A DNA stretch of 64,000 nt. It comes from Paraburkholderia atlantica (GTDB lineage: Bacteria; Pseudomonadota; Gammaproteobacteria; Burkholderiales; Burkholderiaceae). Both the position numbers and the translations under genes were made by a program. Positions 42,699 to 51,553 of this stretch are shown in pieces (within the stretch, counting starts at the first letter, position 1; every line of letters begins with the position of its first letter). Below the pieces are notes generated by a model. It saw only the letters and a program-made list of their open reading frames with translations, had not been told where the DNA came from and did not search any database. The DNA lies in contig NZ_WHNQ01000025.1 in assembly GCF_009362785.1 (NCBI RefSeq), positions 47,018 to 111,017 of the forward strand, in the 5' to 3' direction.

Positions 42699-43430
42699 CT
42701 AGATTTTGCGGTTTTTATTCCACGCGTCGAACGCCGCCTTCGTCTCGTCGTTCGGCGGATAGGTGCCGGGCAACGCGGCGCCGGCACGAATCCTTTCGGT
42801 CAGAAACGCTTCGAGCCGTTCCTGCTCGGCCGCGGCTTGCGCGACGTCGTCGGCCATCTTCAGCGGAATCACGACGACCCCATCCACATCGCCGACGATC
42901 ACGTCGCCCGGAAACACCGCGACGCCACCACAGCCGATCGGCACGTTGATGTCGACCGCGTGATGGCGGATCAGATTGGGCGGCGCGCTCGCGCCGGCGC
43001 AAAACACCGGCATGTCGAGCGCGGCGATCGTCGCGCTGTCGCGCACCGGGCCGTCGGACACCATGCCGGCCACGCCGCGCACCTGCAAACGCAGCGACAG
43101 AATCGAACCGAACGACGCGCTGCCGCGCTCGCCGCGGCAATCCTGCACGAGCACATGGCCCGGCGGAATGGTCTCGACGCATTTGCGTTGCGCGTACTCG
43201 GGGTCCGCGAATAGCTCCAGCACGTCGATGTCTTCGCGCGACGGGATATTGCGCAGCGTGAACGCCGGCCCGACCAGGTTCGCGCCTCGGCGCGGACCGA
43301 GCGGCGCGACGCCCTGCATGAAGGTGTTGCGCAGACCGCGCTTGAATAGCTGCGTGGTCAGCGTGGCGGTGCTGACGTGACGAAGAATCTCGAGCGTTGC
43401 GGTGCAAAGCGCGGGCGATGTGGCGGACAT
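42699..43430 (-). CDS. RraA/HMG-aldolase-like family protein
   Basis: This 243-residue protein was started at MSATSPALC; a longer frame to 43568 adds non-family residues. RraA-fold features are LLVQDCRGERGSASFGSIL-like (VLVQDCRGERGSASFG, residues ~103-118), AGMVSDGPVRDSATIAAL (the G-x-R-D metal/pyruvate motif), IGCGGVAVFPGDVIVGDVDG and VVVIP. Family members are divalent-metal 4-hydroxy-4-methyl-2-oxoglutarate aldolases/oxaloacetate decarboxylases or, in E. coli, an RNase E inhibitor. Conservation of the R-D residues suggests enzymatic activity. Substrate not known. Confidence 0.88.
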   Translation of the reverse strand: MSATSPALCTATLEILRHVSTATLTTQLFKRGLRNTFMQGVAPLGPRRGANLVGPAFTLRNIPSREDIDVLELFADPEYAQRKCVETIPPGHVLVQDCRGERGSASFGSILSLRLQVRGVAGMVSDGPVRDSATIAALDMPVFCAGASAPPNLIRHHAVDINVPIGCGGVAVFPGDVIVGDVDGVVVIPLKMADDVAQAAAEQERLEAFLTERIRAGAALPGTYPPNDETKAAFDAWNKNRKI

Positions 43431-43978
43431 GGTGTCGTGTGACCTCGGGTTGGGATCAGGGACGTCGATAGACGCATGCGGGCGGCCGCGATCCGAAGCA
43501 TGCCGCGCACGCGCGCCCACGATGATAGCGCCGCGACGCCAACGGTTAGCAGACAAGCGCCAATTCATCTACGTGTCATCGGCACGCGCGACCGGGTCCC
43601 TCTTCACGCAAAGCGAACCGCTGCAGCAAGGCACGCGACATGCTTGCAGAGTCGTCGGGTGTGAGCGGCGCAAGACGAACGACAGCGCCGCGTCGCGCGA
43701 ACAATACGAAGGACTGAATCGATACCGGGCGGAGAAGGCCGTACGAACGGGGTTCGTGCGAACCGCGCCGGAACATCGGGTGCCGGCAATCGGCGAGCCG
43801 CGGAAAAACTGCGGACACACAGCAGCTAAATCGCGGTATGCGTCGAGCGCCGTTTTTTTCATCGACGTGCAATTTTGGCGCGTTACCGTGCGCACGCGTT
43901 GTACTCGGGAAGGTGCTCAGCAATGTTTTACAATCGCGGACCTGTCTGCAACTCGGCGTGCGAAATCGAGTCGGAACC
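43431..43978. other. Intergenic region, no gene seen
   Basis: This 548-bp region lies between the divergent RraA-like gene and the single-domain response regulator gene. Several open frames overlap on both strands but none shows a recognisable motif with a ribosome site. It must contain promoters for both genes. Confidence 0.5.
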
Positions 43979-44491
43979 ATGGACAGCAACACCTTGGCCG
44001 CGCAAATCGGCGGCAATCAGCAGAGTGAAACATTGGCCACTTCCGATGGCCTAACCGGTTTTCCAGAGCAACAACATACGATGAATGCAGCAATGAGGCT
44101 CGATCAGGCCACGATCGTGCTGGTAGAGGACGACCCCGACAGCCGGGAATCGTTGACCTTGCTACTCGAGGCGGAAGGCGCGAAGGTATGCGCGGTCGCC
44201 GATGCGGAAGAGGGTGTCGTGGCGGCGATGGAGTTGCTTCCCGACGCGGTCGTCTGCGATCTCGACTTGCCGACCATGGATGGCTTCTATCTGATCCAGC
44301 GGCTGCGCGACCACGAGATTTGCGGCGGCCATTCGCCCGCGGTGGCGGTGGCGCTGACCGGCCATACCGACGACGCATACCGGCTGCGCAGCATCGGCGA
44401 AGGCTTCCAGCATTTCATGACCAAACCCGCGTTACCCGAAGCGCTCGTGACGTTGCTGCGCGACGCGATCGACGCCCGCGCGGCGGGTTGA
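43979..44491 (+). CDS. Single-domain response regulator
   Basis: This 170-residue protein has a ~40-residue N-terminal extension followed by one receiver domain: TIVLVEDDPDSRESL (acidic pocket), VVCDLDLPTMDGFYL (acceptor Asp), VALTGHTDD, and the conserved Lys in FQHFMTKPALP. There is no output domain, so it probably works as a phospho-relay or protein-binding switch like CheY/Spo0F-type proteins. The start could instead be the internal ATG at 44081, directly ahead of the receiver. No kinase gene is adjacent. Confidence 0.88.
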   Translation: MDSNTLAAQIGGNQQSETLATSDGLTGFPEQQHTMNAAMRLDQATIVLVEDDPDSRESLTLLLEAEGAKVCAVADAEEGVVAAMELLPDAVVCDLDLPTMDGFYLIQRLRDHEICGGHSPAVAVALTGHTDDAYRLRSIGEGFQHFMTKPALPEALVTLLRDAIDARAAG

Positions 44492-44648
44492 TCTCCGGTT
44501 CGCAGCCGGTTCGCAGCGGGCTCTCGTGGGCAGTGAGTTATAGCAGGCCGGCGCGCGGCGGGAAGACGTCGTTTCGCAAAGCAGCGCACGGCCATCGACG
44601 CTTCGCAGCGCATTACACCGCGTTGCGCCCCCGACGCGTAGAGCGCCG

Positions 44649-45224
44649 CTATTTCGCCGCGGCCACCGGCGCGGCCTCGCCGGCCACTGCGGCCGCCTGA
44701 CAGGCCGCACACAGACCCTTCAACTCGATTTCGTCGCTCGCGAGCCGATAGCCCGCGTCTTCGATCTGCGCGATGAGAGCCTGACGCAATTTCGGTTGAT
44801 GCAACTCGGTGACGCTGCCGCATTGCTGGCACACGACGAGAATACCGTGCTGGCATTGCGTCAGATCATGACAGACGGTGAACGCATTGATCGACTCGAT
44901 CCGATGCACGAGCCCCGCCGACAGCAAAAAATCCAATGCGCGGTAGACGGTTGGCGGCGCCGAGCCAGGGTGAATCTGGCGCATTTCGTCGAGCAGCGAA
45001 TAAGCCTTGGTCGCGCGTCCCGAGTTCAGCAGCAGTTCGAGCACCTTACGGCGAATCGGCGTGAGTTTTTCGCCGCGTTCGCGGCAATATTCCTCGGCCA
45101 GTGCGAGAGCCGCTTCCTGCGACGGCTGATGCACGTCGTGATGCACATGATCATCGTGCGCATCGGCGGCGGCTGGCACGGGAGTGACCGGATGGCCGAT
45201 TGCGGCGGGCTTGGCGGTTTTCAT
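44649..45224 (-). CDS. zur: Fur-family zinc uptake regulator
   Basis: This 191-residue protein was started at MKTAKPAAIG. A His/Asp-rich N-terminal tract (DAHDDHVHHDVH, residues ~22-33) is unusual and may bind metal. The winged helix follows (GEKLTPIRRKVLELLLNSG, GSAPPTVYRALDFLLSAGLV), then the dimerisation/zinc domain with HDLTQCQHGILVVC and two CxxC pairs (VCQQCGS, GLCAAC). The wing-helix PPTVYRALDFL form is typical of Zur rather than Fur. It would repress zinc-uptake genes; none are in the window. Confidence 0.88.
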   Translation of the reverse strand: MKTAKPAAIGHPVTPVPAAADAHDDHVHHDVHQPSQEAALALAEEYCRERGEKLTPIRRKVLELLLNSGRATKAYSLLDEMRQIHPGSAPPTVYRALDFLLSAGLVHRIESINAFTVCHDLTQCQHGILVVCQQCGSVTELHQPKLRQALIAQIEDAGYRLASDEIELKGLCAACQAAAVAGEAAPVAAAK

Positions 45225-45329
45225 GCGTCGATTATAGAGGCATGCGGGGTGGGCCGCCGCGCCGGTCGTGGGATCGGCGCGGCACAGGCGCGCGGGCGGC
45301 GACCACGAAGCCGCCAATCAACCGGCCGT

Positions 45330-45956
45330 TCAGGTCAACGGAAAATCCACGTACTTCTTGAACCCGGTGCGCGTTGTCAGACGCGAATACCAGCGCTCCA
45401 GACTCGGCAGCGGCGGCCGCTGCAAACCGTCGAGGCCGAACCAGCGCTTCGCGTACGCGCCGATCACGATATCGGCGAGCGTGAACTTGTCGCCTTCGAG
45501 AAAGAAGCGGCCCTGCAGATGCGTGTCGAGCAGGCGCCACAGCACGGTGACCGCCTGCACGTCGGCAGCGAGTTTGGCGGTGTCGCGTTCAGCCTCCGGC
45601 GTGCGCACGAGCGACCAGAACACGGGACGTTCCACCGGCTGCAGCGTCGACAGCGACCAGTCCAGCCAGCGGTCGATGCTCGCGCGCAGTTTCGGCTCGG
45701 CCGGATACAGCAGGCTCGATTCGCCGTATTGCATCACCAGATAGCGCAGGATCGAGTTGGATTCCCACAGCACGAAGTCGTCGTCGACCAGCGTCGGGAT
45801 CTTGCCGGTCGGGTTCATCGCGAGATAGTCGGGTTCGTTGTTGCGGCCGAATTGCAGGCCCGCGTCGATGCGGTCGAATGGCAGTACGAGTTCGTCGCAG
45901 CACCACAAAACTTTCTGGACGTTGACTGAATTGGTACGTCCCCAGATCGTAATCAT
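45330..45956 (-). CDS. Glutathione S-transferase family protein
   Basis: This 208-residue protein has an N-terminal thioredoxin fold (residues 1-80: MITIWGRTNSVNVQKVLWCC, MNPTGKIPTLVDDDFVLWES with the cis-Pro and Glu-Ser glutathione contacts). An all-helical C-terminal domain (90-205) includes LEGDKFTLADIVIGAYAKRW, the conserved N-capping Asp motif. It probably conjugates or reduces with glutathione in the cytoplasm. It is transcribed away from the NERD-helicase gene. Confidence 0.93.
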   Translation of the reverse strand: MITIWGRTNSVNVQKVLWCCDELVLPFDRIDAGLQFGRNNEPDYLAMNPTGKIPTLVDDDFVLWESNSILRYLVMQYGESSLLYPAEPKLRASIDRWLDWSLSTLQPVERPVFWSLVRTPEAERDTAKLAADVQAVTVLWRLLDTHLQGRFFLEGDKFTLADIVIGAYAKRWFGLDGLQRPPLPSLERWYSRLTTRTGFKKYVDFPLT

Positions 45957-46194
45957 CCGGTAAATCCTTTTCTGTTACGGTTGGCAAGCCGCGCCTCGCG
46001 CGCGGCGTTCAGCCAGTTACGATACACGATGCGCGAAGCTTTGCGCGGCGTACGAAAGGCGCCCTCCGCGCGAGGCGGCACGCCGCCTCGCGGCTGCGAC
46101 GCCCGCCACCGCGTTGCGTACAATGACCGCACCCCGAATTGCGCACTGAGCCGACACGCGTGGACTCACGCATCCAAACCCAATAAGGCACCGC

Positions 46195-47862
46195 ATGGCC
46201 CGCATTGTTCCCGACGACTGGAAGAGCCTCGAAGCGACCGGCGCGGCGGCGCGCGAACGCGAAACGCTCGCGTTGCTCGAAAAGGCATTGCCCGCCGATT
46301 ACACCGTCTATCACGGCGTGCATTGGACTCGCCTGAACCAGAACTTCTCGGTATTCGGCGAGGCCGACTTCGTGATCGTGAGTCCCGCCGGGCGTCTGAT
46401 GATCATCGAGCAGAAGACCGGATTTCTGCGTGAAACGCCGAAGGGGCTCGTCAAGGTGTATCTGCAGACCGAGCGCAACGTCGCGATCGCGCTCGCGCAT
46501 ACGATCGAAAGTCTGCACCGGCGCTTTACCGCGGCGTTCGGCGCCGGCACGTATTTCATCGAGGAACTGCTGTACTGTCCCGATCACATCGTCAAGGATG
46601 CAGCGATCGCCGGCGTGAATCCCGCGCGCATCGTCGACGCGACGCGGCGCGAGCGGCTCGCGGCGATCATCCGCGAAGCGTTGCCGGCCGATGAGCCGCG
46701 CCTTCCCAGCGCATCGAAAATCCATCACTTTCTCGCCGACGAACTCGCGCTGGCGCCCGACACGAGCGCGCTCGTCGGGCAGGCGGGCACGCTCGTCACG
46801 CGCCTGTCGGGCGGACTTGCGACATGGGCCCGGCGGCTCGAATTCGCGCCGTTCCGTTTGCGCGTGGTCGGCACGGCCGGCTCCGGCAAGACGCAACTCG
46901 CGGTGCAGGTGATGAAGGACGCGGTCGCGCGCGGCGAGCGGCCGTTGTACGTGTGCTTCAACCGGCCGCTCGCCGATCACATCGCGCGGGTCGCGCCGCC
47001 GGAGGCGAAGGTCGCGAACTATCACCAGCTGTGCGACTGGATCACGCGCGACGCGGGCCGCGCGCCCGATTTCGAATCCCCACAGGTATTCGATCAACTG
47101 GAAGCCGGATTCGCCGATACGCCGATCGAACCGCGCTGGCAATTCGACGTGCTGATCGTCGACGAAGGGCAGGATTTCCAGCAGTCGTGGATTACCTCGC
47201 TCGAGCGGCTGCTGCGGCCGGGCGGCGCATGGTGGTGGCTCGAAGACCCGCTGCAGAATCTGTACATGCGCGAGCCGGTCTCGTTACCCGGCTGGGCCAC
47301 GCTGAAGGAGACCACCAATTACCGCAGTCCGCGTGACATCCTCGACTATCTGCGCGACGTGATGGGCTCGTCGGTGCCGCTTGCCGCAGCGCTCGCGTCG
47401 GGCAGTCCGTTCGACGGCTCAGACGTTTCGGTGTCGGTCTACGACGAAGCGCAGGCCGCTGAAAGCAGTATCGACGCGACCAAGCGCGCGATCACCTACG
47501 CGCTCGGGCTCGGCTTTCGCAAGCAGGACATCGTGGTGCTGTCGTTCCGCGGCAGGGAGGGTTCGGCGATGAGCGCGCTCGATCATCTCGGACCGCATCG
47601 GCTGCGCAGCTTCACCGGCAAATACGATCTGTTCGGCAACCCGGAGTATCGCGAGGGCGACGTGCTGTTCGAGTCGATCTACCGCTTCAAGGGGCAGGCG
47701 GCTCCATGCGTGATCTTCACCGAGATCGACTTCGACGCGTTCGACGAACGCGTCGCGCGCAAGCTGTTCGTCGGCGCGACGCGCGCGACGATGAAGCTGA
47801 TCGTCGTCGCGTCGCAGCGGGCCGCACGGCATTTGCAGCTGCGCGAGGGGAAGGACAAGTAG
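46195..47862 (+). CDS. NERD-nuclease domain fused to UvrD-like superfamily I helicase
   Basis: This 555-residue protein has an N-terminal NERD-type domain (about residues 20-130) containing GEADFVIVSPAGRLMIIEQK, the D-x(n)-E-x-K arrangement of restriction-like nucleases. A helicase core follows: Walker A GTAGSGKTQLA (residues ~226-236), LYVCFNRPLADHI, Walker B VLIVDEGQDFQQSW, a motif III/IV-like TNYRSP, and a C-terminal UvrD_C_2-type segment with YRFKGQAAPCVIF and FVGATRATMKLIVVAS. It is monocistronic, with an AAGG ribosome site. A role in DNA repair or in defence against foreign DNA is plausible; neither is shown by context. Confidence 0.9.
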   Translation: MARIVPDDWKSLEATGAAARERETLALLEKALPADYTVYHGVHWTRLNQNFSVFGEADFVIVSPAGRLMIIEQKTGFLRETPKGLVKVYLQTERNVAIALAHTIESLHRRFTAAFGAGTYFIEELLYCPDHIVKDAAIAGVNPARIVDATRRERLAAIIREALPADEPRLPSASKIHHFLADELALAPDTSALVGQAGTLVTRLSGGLATWARRLEFAPFRLRVVGTAGSGKTQLAVQVMKDAVARGERPLYVCFNRPLADHIARVAPPEAKVANYHQLCDWITRDAGRAPDFESPQVFDQLEAGFADTPIEPRWQFDVLIVDEGQDFQQSWITSLERLLRPGGAWWWLEDPLQNLYMREPVSLPGWATLKETTNYRSPRDILDYLRDVMGSSVPLAAALASGSPFDGSDVSVSVYDEAQAAESSIDATKRAITYALGLGFRKQDIVVLSFRGREGSAMSALDHLGPHRLRSFTGKYDLFGNPEYREGDVLFESIYRFKGQAAPCVIFTEIDFDAFDERVARKLFVGATRATMKLIVVASQRAARHLQLREGKDK

Positions 47863-47907
47863 CGCTGGCGTTCGGACGCTGCACGCACCTGCAACGCTGA
47901 GCGCAGC

Positions 47908-48855
47908 TCAGCTCCACGCCCTTGCGCTCACCAACATCCCCGTGCTCGTTAGCGCATCCCACCAGATCACGCGCAGCAAAGGCGCCTGCTGCGCGATCAG
48001 CAGCGCCTGCACCGGATCGCTTTCGACGAAGTGCGTGACTCCCGCGCGCAGCGCCGCGCTCGCCTTGTGTGCGGCCGCGCCGGAGGGGCTGTCGTCGTGC
48101 AGGCCGGGCGCGCGCATCACCAGTTGCATGTGAGCGAAGCCGTGTCGCGCGAGCCACGCTTCGGTGCGCGCGCGATCCATCTCCGGGCGGCCCGTGATGA
48201 TCGTGCGCACGTGCTGCAGGTCGATGCCGGGCAGCACCTCGAACGGCAGCAGCGCGTCGCGCTCGGCGAGCGCGGCGGCGAGGTCTTCGTCGTAGCGCGC
48301 GAGCGGGACGTCGGGCAACAGGATGCCGTCGAGGTCGATCGCGTACGCCGCGTATTCGTGGTCGTTGGCCATCGCGGGCGCGGCGCCGGCTTCGACGCGC
48401 GCCCAGTCGTCGCGGTAGCGCTCGGTGTACGCCTGGCGCTCCCATGGGAAGAGCGCGAAGTAGCCGTGCGCGTCGATCGCGTAGTCGGGCTGCGCGCGGC
48501 TCAGATCATCGACCGCGGCGGTCAGCGTCTTGACTTCGAGCCCGTGCGATTGCAGGAACGCGATGCAATCGACGAGCGTAAAACCGCGTCCGGCGATGTC
48601 CTCGCACAACAGCACTTTCGAGCCCGCGGGCGGGATCGGCAGCGTCGAATCCCATGCGACCGCGCGCGTCTGGCGGTCGTAGCGCAGGAACGCGACCGGC
48701 GCGCCGACCGCGTGCGACACCATCAGCGCGAGCGGCGCGCCGCCGCGCAGAATGCCGAGCGCCATCGTGAAGCGCTCGGCGAGCAACGCGGGTTGCAGCG
48801 ATTCGATCCAGTGATCGAGCTGTTCGTACGTCAGAGGCAAGACCGGCTTGTTCAT
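47908..48855 (-). CDS. Phosphoribosyltransferase-like domain fused to HAD-type domain
   Basis: This 315-residue protein contains two modules. Residues ~1-145 look like a type I phosphoribosyltransferase: ALGILRGGAPLALMVSHAVG, and the PRPP loop region VLLCEDIAGRGFTLVDCIAFL, where the usual two acidic residues plus G-x-T become E-D-I-A-G-R-G-F-T. Residues ~165-315 look like a HAD-type phosphatase: YAIDLDGILLPDVPLARYD with DxDG motif I, IITGRPEMDRARTEAWL with motif II Thr, and a Lys/acidic segment further on (AAHKASAAL, THFVESDPVQAL). Such fusions suggest a nucleotide-salvage or phosphoribosyl-metabolite role. No neighbour indicates the substrate. Confidence 0.85.
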   Translation of the reverse strand: MNKPVLPLTYEQLDHWIESLQPALLAERFTMALGILRGGAPLALMVSHAVGAPVAFLRYDRQTRAVAWDSTLPIPPAGSKVLLCEDIAGRGFTLVDCIAFLQSHGLEVKTLTAAVDDLSRAQPDYAIDAHGYFALFPWERQAYTERYRDDWARVEAGAAPAMANDHEYAAYAIDLDGILLPDVPLARYDEDLAAALAERDALLPFEVLPGIDLQHVRTIITGRPEMDRARTEAWLARHGFAHMQLVMRAPGLHDDSPSGAAAHKASAALRAGVTHFVESDPVQALLIAQQAPLLRVIWWDALTSTGMLVSARAWS

Positions 48856-49121
48856 GACTATCGAGGCGCCGATGGCGCGATGGAAGGCATTGGTCCGCGG
48901 GGAGGCGCCCGTGCTCGCTGACGCACTGGCGCGACATCGCGGGTCCCCGCTTTTGAGTCAGCGCATTTTGGCGATATTATGCATGCGGGTCAAAGGTCGC
49001 GTGTCGGGGTGGCACGCGTTTGACTGCACGGTATGGCGCAACACTTCGCGTGGCATAAGATCGGCTGACCGTGGCGCCGTCCATGGTCCGGCGAATCAAC
49101 GAAAACGGATAAAAAAAGCAA

Positions 49122-49691
49122 ATGGCCAACCTGATTGCAACGCTGCGCAATGCAGCCGGCGGAACCGGTGTGCCCTGGCGGATGCGCTGGCTGACGGGGC
49201 TCGCGGGACTGATCGTCGGGCTTACTGTCTATGGCGCGCATGCGCAGCCGGGCGCGCGGCAGTCACTGGCGCTGGCGCTCGACGTGCAGGGCAAGATCGC
49301 CAACACCAACGACGCCGCGCATCGCACCTATCACTTCGACGAGGCTCAACTGCTCGCGCTTCCCGTGCATACGATCACGACTTCGACCACCTGGACACCG
49401 CGCTCGACGTTCGCCGGTCCCAGGCTCGCCGACATCCTGAAGGCCGTCGGCGCGCGCGGCACCGAAATCGAGCTTCACACGTACGACGATTACACCTACA
49501 CCGTTCCGGTCGCGGACTGCGAACGCTACGGCGTGATCGTCGCGTACAGCATGAATGGCCAGCGCCTGAAACTCAGCGACTTCGGGCCGCTGTTTCTGAT
49601 TTATCCGCGCGACGCTTTTCCGGGTGAACTGACTGGCGCGGTCGGCGACTCGAAATTCGTATGGCAGATCAAGGCCCTCATCGTCAAATAG
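49122..49691 (+). CDS. Exported sulfite-oxidase-fold protein, probably lacking the molybdenum Cys
   Basis: This 189-residue protein has a signal peptide or N-terminal anchor (residues ~20-41, ending YGAHA|QPG). The rest resembles the oxidoreductase molybdopterin-binding (SUOX) fold: FDEAQLLALPVHTITTSTTW, FAGPRLADILKAVGARG, EIELHTYDDYTYTVPVADCE, VAYSMNGQRLKLSDFGPLFL and a closing WQIKALIVK. The full family has a cysteine before the W-x-G/F-x-G segment that binds molybdenum; here that region reads TTSTTWTPRSTFAG without Cys. It may therefore be a sensor or ligand-binding protein, not an enzyme. It overlaps the kinase gene by 31 bp. Confidence 0.8.
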   Translation: MANLIATLRNAAGGTGVPWRMRWLTGLAGLIVGLTVYGAHAQPGARQSLALALDVQGKIANTNDAAHRTYHFDEAQLLALPVHTITTSTTWTPRSTFAGPRLADILKAVGARGTEIELHTYDDYTYTVPVADCERYGVIVAYSMNGQRLKLSDFGPLFLIYPRDAFPGELTGAVGDSKFVWQIKALIVK

Positions 49692-51508
49692 CGCGCCGTC
49701 CGTGGCGGCGCGTCGTATACGTGCTGATCTGGCTGATGGCGCTCGCGGCGCCCGTCGGCGCGATCGGCTATCTGCTGTATGCGAACCTGTTGAACCCGCG
49801 TGCGACCGAGCAGTTGACCGGCACCTACGACGGTTTCTACTGGGACGCCGCGCAACTGCAGATTGCGTACGCTCGCTTCGAGAACCAGCTGCTGCTGTAT
49901 CAGTCCGGCGCCGACGACGACTATCAGCGGCTGCTGCTGCGCTTCCAGCTGCTGCAATCGAAGCTGCGCGTGATGGCCGGTTCGACGCAGCGGCTCTCCA
50001 CGCAGCTAGCTCTGTTGCAACGGCAGATCGACGAAATCAAGACGCTCGAGGACGTGCTCGACGACATCCAGCCCGAGATCGACGTACTGCCGCGCGACCG
50101 CACCCGTGCCGCGCGAATCGACGCGCAGCTCCGTCAACACTGGAGCGACGTCAACGATCTCGCGCTGTCGCGCCGTTTCGCCGATGTCGCCGACCGCGAA
50201 GCGATGAACCGCGATTTCATCGACAAACGCCGCATGCTGTTCGCGGGCGGTCTGGTGCTGCTGTTGCTGTCGGCGGCGGCGACGCTGCTGCTCGTACTCA
50301 ACGGCCGGCGCCGCACGCGGCTCATGCGCCAGCAGCGCGCGGCACTCGAAGCCGAGCATCAGGCGAGCCGCGCGGCGCGCGAGGCGAGTCTCGCGAAGGA
50401 TGCGTTTCTCGGCATGATCAGTCATGAGCTGCGCACGCCGTTGCATGCGATCGTGTCGTCGGTGGAACTGCTCGGCTTCCACTATCACTCGGAGGCCGAC
50501 CGCAAGGTGATCCAGCGGCTCGAAACCGCGGCGCGCCATCTCGAAGCGCAGATGAAGGACCTGACCGACTACGCGCGCCTCGGCGCCGGCAAGCTCGAAC
50601 TGCGGCACCAGCATTTCGAGCCGCGCGAACTGCTGGCGTCGATCGTCGATGAACACACAATGTCCGCCCAGGCGCGCGGCCTCAAGCTCGAAAGCGAGGC
50701 GAGCGGCGTGAGCGGGCTCGTCGAGTCGGACCCGCACCGCATCCGGCAGATCGTCAACAACCTCGTCACCAACGCGATTCGCTACACCGAGACCGGCACG
50801 GTGCGCGTCGAGCTGCGGCAGGAGCCGGCGCTGCTGGTTTTCGTCGTCAGCGATACGGGACGGGGCGTGCCGTCGGAGCAGATCCCGCTGATCTTCGAGG
50901 AGTTCACACAGCTCGACGCGTCGCGCACGCGCCGCTTCGAAGGCGCGGGCATGGGGCTCACGATCGTGCAAGGGCTCGTCAAGCTGTTCGGCGGCACGGT
51001 GGATGTCGCGAGCACGGTCGGCGAAGGCACCCGCTTCACGGTGACGATTCCGGTCGTGCCGGTCGCGACCGTCGAGCCCGCCGACGTCGCGGCGCAAGCC
51101 GAGCCGGACGGCGCGCAGCCGTGCGTGCTGATCATCGACGATAACCGCCTGATCCGCGAGTCGCTCAGTGAAATGGTCGCGCACATGGGCTACGACTCGC
51201 TCGCCCTCGGCAATGCCAACGACGCGCTCGAGTGGCTCGATACGCACCGCTGCGAAGTGGTGCTGCTCGATCTGCATATGCCCGAACGCGACGGCTATAC
51301 CTTTCTCGAGGACTTCGCGGCGCGCGGCGGACCGTCGGCGGGCGTGCCGGTGATCGTGGTCAGCGCGTACGCGCCGGAGATCGCGCGAGATGATGAAGGT
51401 GGGGGGAGTGGCGCGCCGTCGGTGTTCGAGGCGCTGCTAAAGCCAGTCCATTACGAGGATCTGAAGCACGCGCTGCAGCGGGCGCTAGCGGCGCGGCATC
51501 AGGCGTGA
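49661..51508 (+). CDS. Hybrid sensor histidine kinase/response regulator with periplasmic helical sensor
   Basis: This 615-residue protein has TM1 (~18-41), a ~150-residue periplasmic helical region rich in Leu/Gln heptads (~45-190), TM2 (~191-214), a coiled linker, then HisKA with His255 in MISHELRTPLHAI. The ATPase domain has NLVTNAIRYT, SDTGRGVP and GAGMGLTIVQGL. A receiver domain has VLIIDDNRL, acceptor Asp537 in LLDLHMPERDG, and LLKPVHYEDL. It overlaps the exported SUOX-fold gene upstream, so the two are likely translationally coupled and may form one sensory complex. A BetR-HTH/receiver protein gene lies convergently 45 bp downstream. Confidence 0.94.
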   Translation: MADQGPHRQIARRPWRRVVYVLIWLMALAAPVGAIGYLLYANLLNPRATEQLTGTYDGFYWDAAQLQIAYARFENQLLLYQSGADDDYQRLLLRFQLLQSKLRVMAGSTQRLSTQLALLQRQIDEIKTLEDVLDDIQPEIDVLPRDRTRAARIDAQLRQHWSDVNDLALSRRFADVADREAMNRDFIDKRRMLFAGGLVLLLLSAAATLLLVLNGRRRTRLMRQQRAALEAEHQASRAAREASLAKDAFLGMISHELRTPLHAIVSSVELLGFHYHSEADRKVIQRLETAARHLEAQMKDLTDYARLGAGKLELRHQHFEPRELLASIVDEHTMSAQARGLKLESEASGVSGLVESDPHRIRQIVNNLVTNAIRYTETGTVRVELRQEPALLVFVVSDTGRGVPSEQIPLIFEEFTQLDASRTRRFEGAGMGLTIVQGLVKLFGGTVDVASTVGEGTRFTVTIPVVPVATVEPADVAAQAEPDGAQPCVLIIDDNRLIRESLSEMVAHMGYDSLALGNANDALEWLDTHRCEVVLLDLHMPERDGYTFLEDFAARGGPSAGVPVIVVSAYAPEIARDDEGGGSGAPSVFEALLKPVHYEDLKHALQRALAARHQA

Positions 51509-51553
51509 GGGCGTGAGGGTGTGAGGTCGCGAGGGCGGCGTTCCGCGCGTGGT

